NCBI GenBank assembly: GCA_002686265.1
Contig: NZBA01000089.1
Span: forward strand, 1 to 64,000
Length of the DNA: 64,000 nucleotides
Reading direction: 5' to 3'
From: Planctomycetota bacterium
GTDB lineage: Bacteria > Planctomycetota > UBA1135 > GCA-002686595
The position numbers and the translations under genes are program-made. Below are positions 60,709-64,000 of this stretch, one piece after another (position 1 is the stretch's first letter; every line of letters begins with the position of its first letter). Under the pieces are notes generated by a model. The model made no database searches and was not told where the DNA came from. It saw only the letters and a program-made list of their open reading frames with translations.

Positions 60709-63456
60709 GTGCTGATGCGCCCCATCCAGTCCGTCTCCGTGCTCATCCCCACCTTCCAGGGGATGGAGTTCCTCGGGCGCCTGCTCGATGCCCTCGCCGG
60801 GCAGAGGATCGACATTCCCTGGGACCTGACGGTCATCGACTCGGGCTCCGACGACGGCACCTGGGAGCTGCTCGGCGAGCGGTCCGAGGGTCTCGGGGTG
60901 CCCCTCGTCCGCGAGCGCATCGATCCGGTCGAGTTCGACCACGGCGACACGCGCAACCTCCTGGCGGCCCGTAGCGCAGGCGATTTGCTGTGCTTCCTGA
61001 CTCAGGACGCCGTGCCGCTGGGAACCGATTGGCTCGCGAGGCTCGTGAGCAACTTCGCCGACGACCGCGTGGGCGCAGCCTACTGCCGCAACGTCGTCCG
61101 CCCAGGGGCCGATGTCCTGACGCGGGTGTTCGCCGAGGCCGACCCCGGCTACGCGACCGAGCGCCGCGAGACGCGCCTGAGCGGGCTCGACGATTACGCC
61201 GCTCTCGGTCCGCACGAGCGGCGCCTGCTGTACAACTTGAACGACGTCGCCTCGGCAGTGCGACGCGAGCTGTGGGAGCGACACCCCTTTCCGCGCAGTG
61301 CGTTCGGCGAGGACATCCTGATGGCCCGCGCCTTGCTCGAGGCGGGCTGCACGGTCGTCTACGACGCCGAGGCCGCGGTCGAGCACAGCCACGAGTACGA
61401 CGCGGAGCAATGTCGCGAGCGCGCCCGCGTCGACGCCCGCTTCAATGCGGAGTGGTTGGGCCGGATCTGTGTCGCCTCCAAGGCGGACGCGCGCATCCTG
61501 ACCGAGCGCCAGCTCGAGCGCGACCAAGCCGCCCTCGAACAGGCCGGCTGCGCGGGGGAGGAGCTCGCGCTCCAGCTCGAGCGCGCCCGCGACCTGCGCG
61601 CGGCCACCTTCGAAGGGCTCTGGGAGGGTGGGCGCAGCAGGGTGCGCCGACCGGCCACGCGCCTGTTGGAGCGAACGGACCTCTCGATCCTGTTCGTCGT
61701 GCACGGCTTCCCGCCCGACACCTGGGCGGGGACCGAGATCTACACCCAGAACCTCGCCGCCGAGCTCGAACGCCGCGGCCATCGCTGCACCATCCTGGCC
61801 CGCGTCCCCGCTCCCGAGGGCGCGCGGGAGCCGGAGGACTTCGACGTCAGCGAGACCGAGTTTCAGGGCCTGCGCGTCCTGCGCATGACCCATCGCCTTC
61901 ATCACGCAGGTCTGCGCGAGAGCTACCACCAACCGCGGGCCGAGGCTGCCTTCCGGCGTATTCTCGGGCACGAGCGCCCGGACGTAGTGCACTTCCAGCA
62001 CCTGATCCACACCTCGGCCGGCCTGGTCGCCGTGGCGCGCGAGATGGGCCTGGCGACCATCGTCCATTGCCACGACTACTGGGCGCTGTGCGCGCGCGTG
62101 CAGCTGATTCGCCCCGACGGGGTGCGCTGCGAGGGGAACATGGGCAGCGGGTGCTTCCTGTGCGTGAAGGAGAAGGCCGGGGCCTACGGCCACATCCCGC
62201 GCCTGGCGAGCCTGGACAGGGTGGCCGGCGGACTTCTGGATGGACTGGCTCGCGGCCTGCGCAGGGGCCGCGCCCTCGGCGCGCACTCCGCCCGCCGCTG
62301 GGAAGGACTAGGCGACATGCGCGCGCGCCACGACTTCGTGGTCGGCGCCTACGCGGCGGCCGACCTGCGCATCAGCCCCAGCCGCTTCCTGCGCGCGAAG
62401 CACCTCGATAGCGCCGCGTTCGAACCGCACACATTCCTCTTTTCCGACAACGGCATGCGCACCGACCACGTGCGCGCCTTGGAGAAAGCGCCCGCTTCCG
62501 ATGGTCGCGTGCGCTTCGGCTTCGTTGGCTCTCTGGTGTGGTACAAGGGCGACGAGGTCATGGTGCGGGCCATGCAGCTGCTGGCCGGAACGCGGGCGGT
62601 GCTGAACGTCTACGGCGACTTCCGCCCGCGGGAGGATCCGCACCACGCCGAGCTCGGGCGCGAAGCCGAGGGCGCTCCGGTGGTCTTCAAGGGCCGCTTC
62701 GACAACGCCCGTCTCTCGGAGGTCTACGCGGAGATCGACGTCCTGGTCGTGCCCTCGATCTGGTTTGAGAACTCGCCGATCACGATCCACGAGGCCTACC
62801 TGACCCGCACGCCCGTCCTGGCCAGCGACATCGGCGGGATGGCGGAGTTCGTGCGCGACGGCGTGGACGGGCTGCTCTTCGAGGTTGGCAATCCCGAAGA
62901 CCTGGCGGAGAAGATGCGCCGCTTTCTCGACGAGCCCGACCTGGCCGAGGAACTCTCGCAGGATTTCATGGTGATCAAGACCATCGCCCAGAACGCCGCC
63001 GAGACCGAGTTCCGCTACCGCGGCCTGGCTTGCCGCGTGCGTGAGCCGGGTCCGCGGACCCTGCTGGAGCTTCGGGCCGCCGAGGCCTGCGAGCGGGAAG
63101 GACCAGTCGAGGCTCAGGGGACTGACCTCCTGCTCTTGCGGCCCGGAGGCGCCGTGGAATACGACCTGAACGGGGTCGGCGGCGGCGCAGGGACCCTGAC
63201 CGTCGAGGTCTTGGCCCTGGGGAGCGAGCCGGAGCTGCAACTGGGCGGGCGCGTCCTGCTCGACGGGCGAGAGATCGGTTCCCTGGGACCCGTACGCCCA
63301 GGCGGGAGCGACACCCTCAGCGAGGAGGAGCTCGCCCTCGAGCTTCCGACAGGCGCTCGGCGCCTACGCTTGGAGGCCCCCGCCGGGAGTCACTTGCGCC
63401 TGCGCAGCCTGCGCCTGTGCGAGCGGCCCGCCCCCGCGGATGGAGGCGGGCGGTGA
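60709..63456 (+). CDS. GT2-GT4 fusion glycosyltransferase
   Basis: The 915-aa protein joins two enzymes. Residues 1-270 are a GT2 domain (VSVLIPTFQGMEFLG, IDSGSDDGTW, DHGDTRNLLA, LTQDAVPLG, GEDILMARALLEAG). About 325-770 is a GT4 GT-B domain (FVVHGFPPDTWAGTEIYTQN, HCHDYWALC, FGFVGSLVWYKG, VVPSIWFENSPITIHEAYL with the E-x7-E pair). The last 140 residues are beta-rich and may bind sugar or package the protein. It starts at GTG 60709 or ATG 60715. It probably builds two linkages of one surface glycan; substrates cannot be read. It overlaps the next gene by GTGA. Confidence 0.9.
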   Translation: MLMRPIQSVSVLIPTFQGMEFLGRLLDALAGQRIDIPWDLTVIDSGSDDGTWELLGERSEGLGVPLVRERIDPVEFDHGDTRNLLAARSAGDLLCFLTQDAVPLGTDWLARLVSNFADDRVGAAYCRNVVRPGADVLTRVFAEADPGYATERRETRLSGLDDYAALGPHERRLLYNLNDVASAVRRELWERHPFPRSAFGEDILMARALLEAGCTVVYDAEAAVEHSHEYDAEQCRERARVDARFNAEWLGRICVASKADARILTERQLERDQAALEQAGCAGEELALQLERARDLRAATFEGLWEGGRSRVRRPATRLLERTDLSILFVVHGFPPDTWAGTEIYTQNLAAELERRGHRCTILARVPAPEGAREPEDFDVSETEFQGLRVLRMTHRLHHAGLRESYHQPRAEAAFRRILGHERPDVVHFQHLIHTSAGLVAVAREMGLATIVHCHDYWALCARVQLIRPDGVRCEGNMGSGCFLCVKEKAGAYGHIPRLASLDRVAGGLLDGLARGLRRGRALGAHSARRWEGLGDMRARHDFVVGAYAAADLRISPSRFLRAKHLDSAAFEPHTFLFSDNGMRTDHVRALEKAPASDGRVRFGFVGSLVWYKGDEVMVRAMQLLAGTRAVLNVYGDFRPREDPHHAELGREAEGAPVVFKGRFDNARLSEVYAEIDVLVVPSIWFENSPITIHEAYLTRTPVLASDIGGMAEFVRDGVDGLLFEVGNPEDLAEKMRRFLDEPDLAEELSQDFMVIKTIAQNAAETEFRYRGLACRVREPGPRTLLELRAAEACEREGPVEAQGTDLLLLRPGGAVEYDLNGVGGGAGTLTVEVLALGSEPELQLGGRVLLDGREIGSLGPVRPGGSDTLSEEELALELPTGARRLRLEAPAGSHLRLRSLRLCERPAPADGGGR

Positions 63457-64000
63457 GCCGCCGCAGCCGACGCCGAGGCCGCCGGCGCGCCGCGACACGG
63501 CGCAAGCCCGCGCCCGATTCCGCGCCGCGGCCCGCCCCCGCGCCTCTCGATCTCGCGGTGACGCCCGGTGAGGTTATCGCCGAGACTGACCTTCCGCGCT
63601 GTGCGATCGTGATCTTGAACCTCGACGGCCGCCACCATTTGGAGCCCTGCTTCTCCGGCTTGCGCGCCCTCGATTACCCGGAGGATCGCTTCGAGGTGAT
63701 CCTGATCGACAACGCCTCGACCGACGGGAGCGTCGAGGCGATCAAGAGCGAGCACGCCTGGGTGCGCCTCATCGAGAACGACACCAACGTCGGGTTCAGC
63801 TCGGGATGCAACCAAGGGGCCGCCCTCGCGCCGGACGCGGAAGTCCTCGTGTTCCTGAACAATGACATGCGTGTCGAACCCGCCTGGCTGCGCGAACTCG
63901 TCTCACCTATCGCCCGCGGCGAGTGCAGTACGACGACGGCCCGCATGTACTCCTGGGACGGCAAGCTGATGAACAGCGCCGGCGGAGGGATGAACTTCCA
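63453..64000 (+). CDS. GT2-family glycosyltransferase (cut by the window end)
   Basis: The frame starts at GTG overlapping the previous stop and remains open to the end (182 codons seen). A basic, Arg/Pro-rich N-terminal 35 residues precede a GT2 start: CAIVILNLDGRHHL, VILIDNASTDGSVE, NVGFSSGCNQG and VFLNNDMRVEP (the DxD-like NND). It is typical of rhamnosyltransferase-like GT2 proteins. The catalytic C-terminal half is beyond the window. It extends the glycosyltransferase operon that starts at 59743. Confidence 0.88.
   Translation, partial: MSRRSRRRGRRRAATRRKPAPDSAPRPAPAPLDLAVTPGEVIAETDLPRCAIVILNLDGRHHLEPCFSGLRALDYPEDRFEVILIDNASTDGSVEAIKSEHAWVRLIENDTNVGFSSGCNQGAALAPDAEVLVFLNNDMRVEPAWLRELVSPIARGECSTTTARMYSWDGKLMNSAGGGMNF

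Noticed and set aside
1-64000. CRISPR arrays, tRNA and rRNA genes, transposases, phage genes
   Set aside because: No regularly spaced repeats, no cloverleaf with a GTTCGAATC-type arm, and no recognisable mobile-element protein were found by reading.

Overview
The window is 64 kb of very GC-rich bacterial DNA (about 70% by eye), densely coded, with many GTG and TTG starts and many genes overlapping by ATGA or GTGA. A YidC with a large periplasmic domain, several lipobox lipoproteins and a SpoIID-type lipoprotein point to a Gram-negative cell plan. GatCAB implies an indirect route to Gln-tRNA and/or Asn-tRNA. Large secreted carboxypeptidase-regulatory-like and beta-propeller proteins, the PrkA/DUF444/SpoVR trio and an ATP-cone NrdD-like protein beside NrdR fit a Planctomycetota-type or related uncultured lineage. 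That assignment is inference only; there is no rRNA gene in the window.

Layout. 1-9 kb: a secreted acidic protein, the gatC-gatA-gatB operon with a small membrane gene at its end, a membrane protein, a ComF-like phosphoribosyltransferase, and an aminotransferase paired with a sulfotransferase-like gene. 9-16 kb: a 1044-aa protein with nine Ig-like repeats, larC, a GT4 glycosyltransferase and a class I/II aminotransferase. 16-21 kb: a secreted SH3-like protein with a possible Cys-rich micro-ORF at its end, then ruvB-spoIID-tgt on the minus strand. 21-28 kb: two tandem paralogous lipoproteins of over 1000 aa. 28-34 kb: one tightly overlapping operon, ubiE - CPBP protease - ubiX - ubiA-type prenyltransferase - holA - mutL (quinone synthesis, then replication and repair). 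34-43 kb: miaA, nadD, a MraY/WecA-like transferase, a phosphoesterase, yidC and mnmE. 43-50 kb: an NrdR box, nrdR, the NrdD-like gene, smc and a glutaminyl-cyclase-like peptidase. 50-57 kb: prkA-DUF444-spoVR, an NHL-like lipoprotein and a solo Fe-S PD-(D/E)XK nuclease. 57-64 kb: an OPT transporter and a run of glycosyltransferases cut by the window end.

Most genes are housekeeping. The least explained signals are: (i) a dispersed 100-180 bp element with imperfect terminal inverted repeats, present four times in gene borders; (ii) mnmE, which has no standard start codon where one of these elements abuts it; (iii) an NrdR-linked ribonucleotide-reductase-like protein that keeps a candidate active-site cysteine but has no glycyl-radical domain; (iv) the micro-ORF in the -1 frame of the SH3 gene; (v) the tandem giant lipoproteins behind a 750-bp gene-free region. 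No CRISPR array, intact transposase, prophage, tRNA or rRNA gene was seen.
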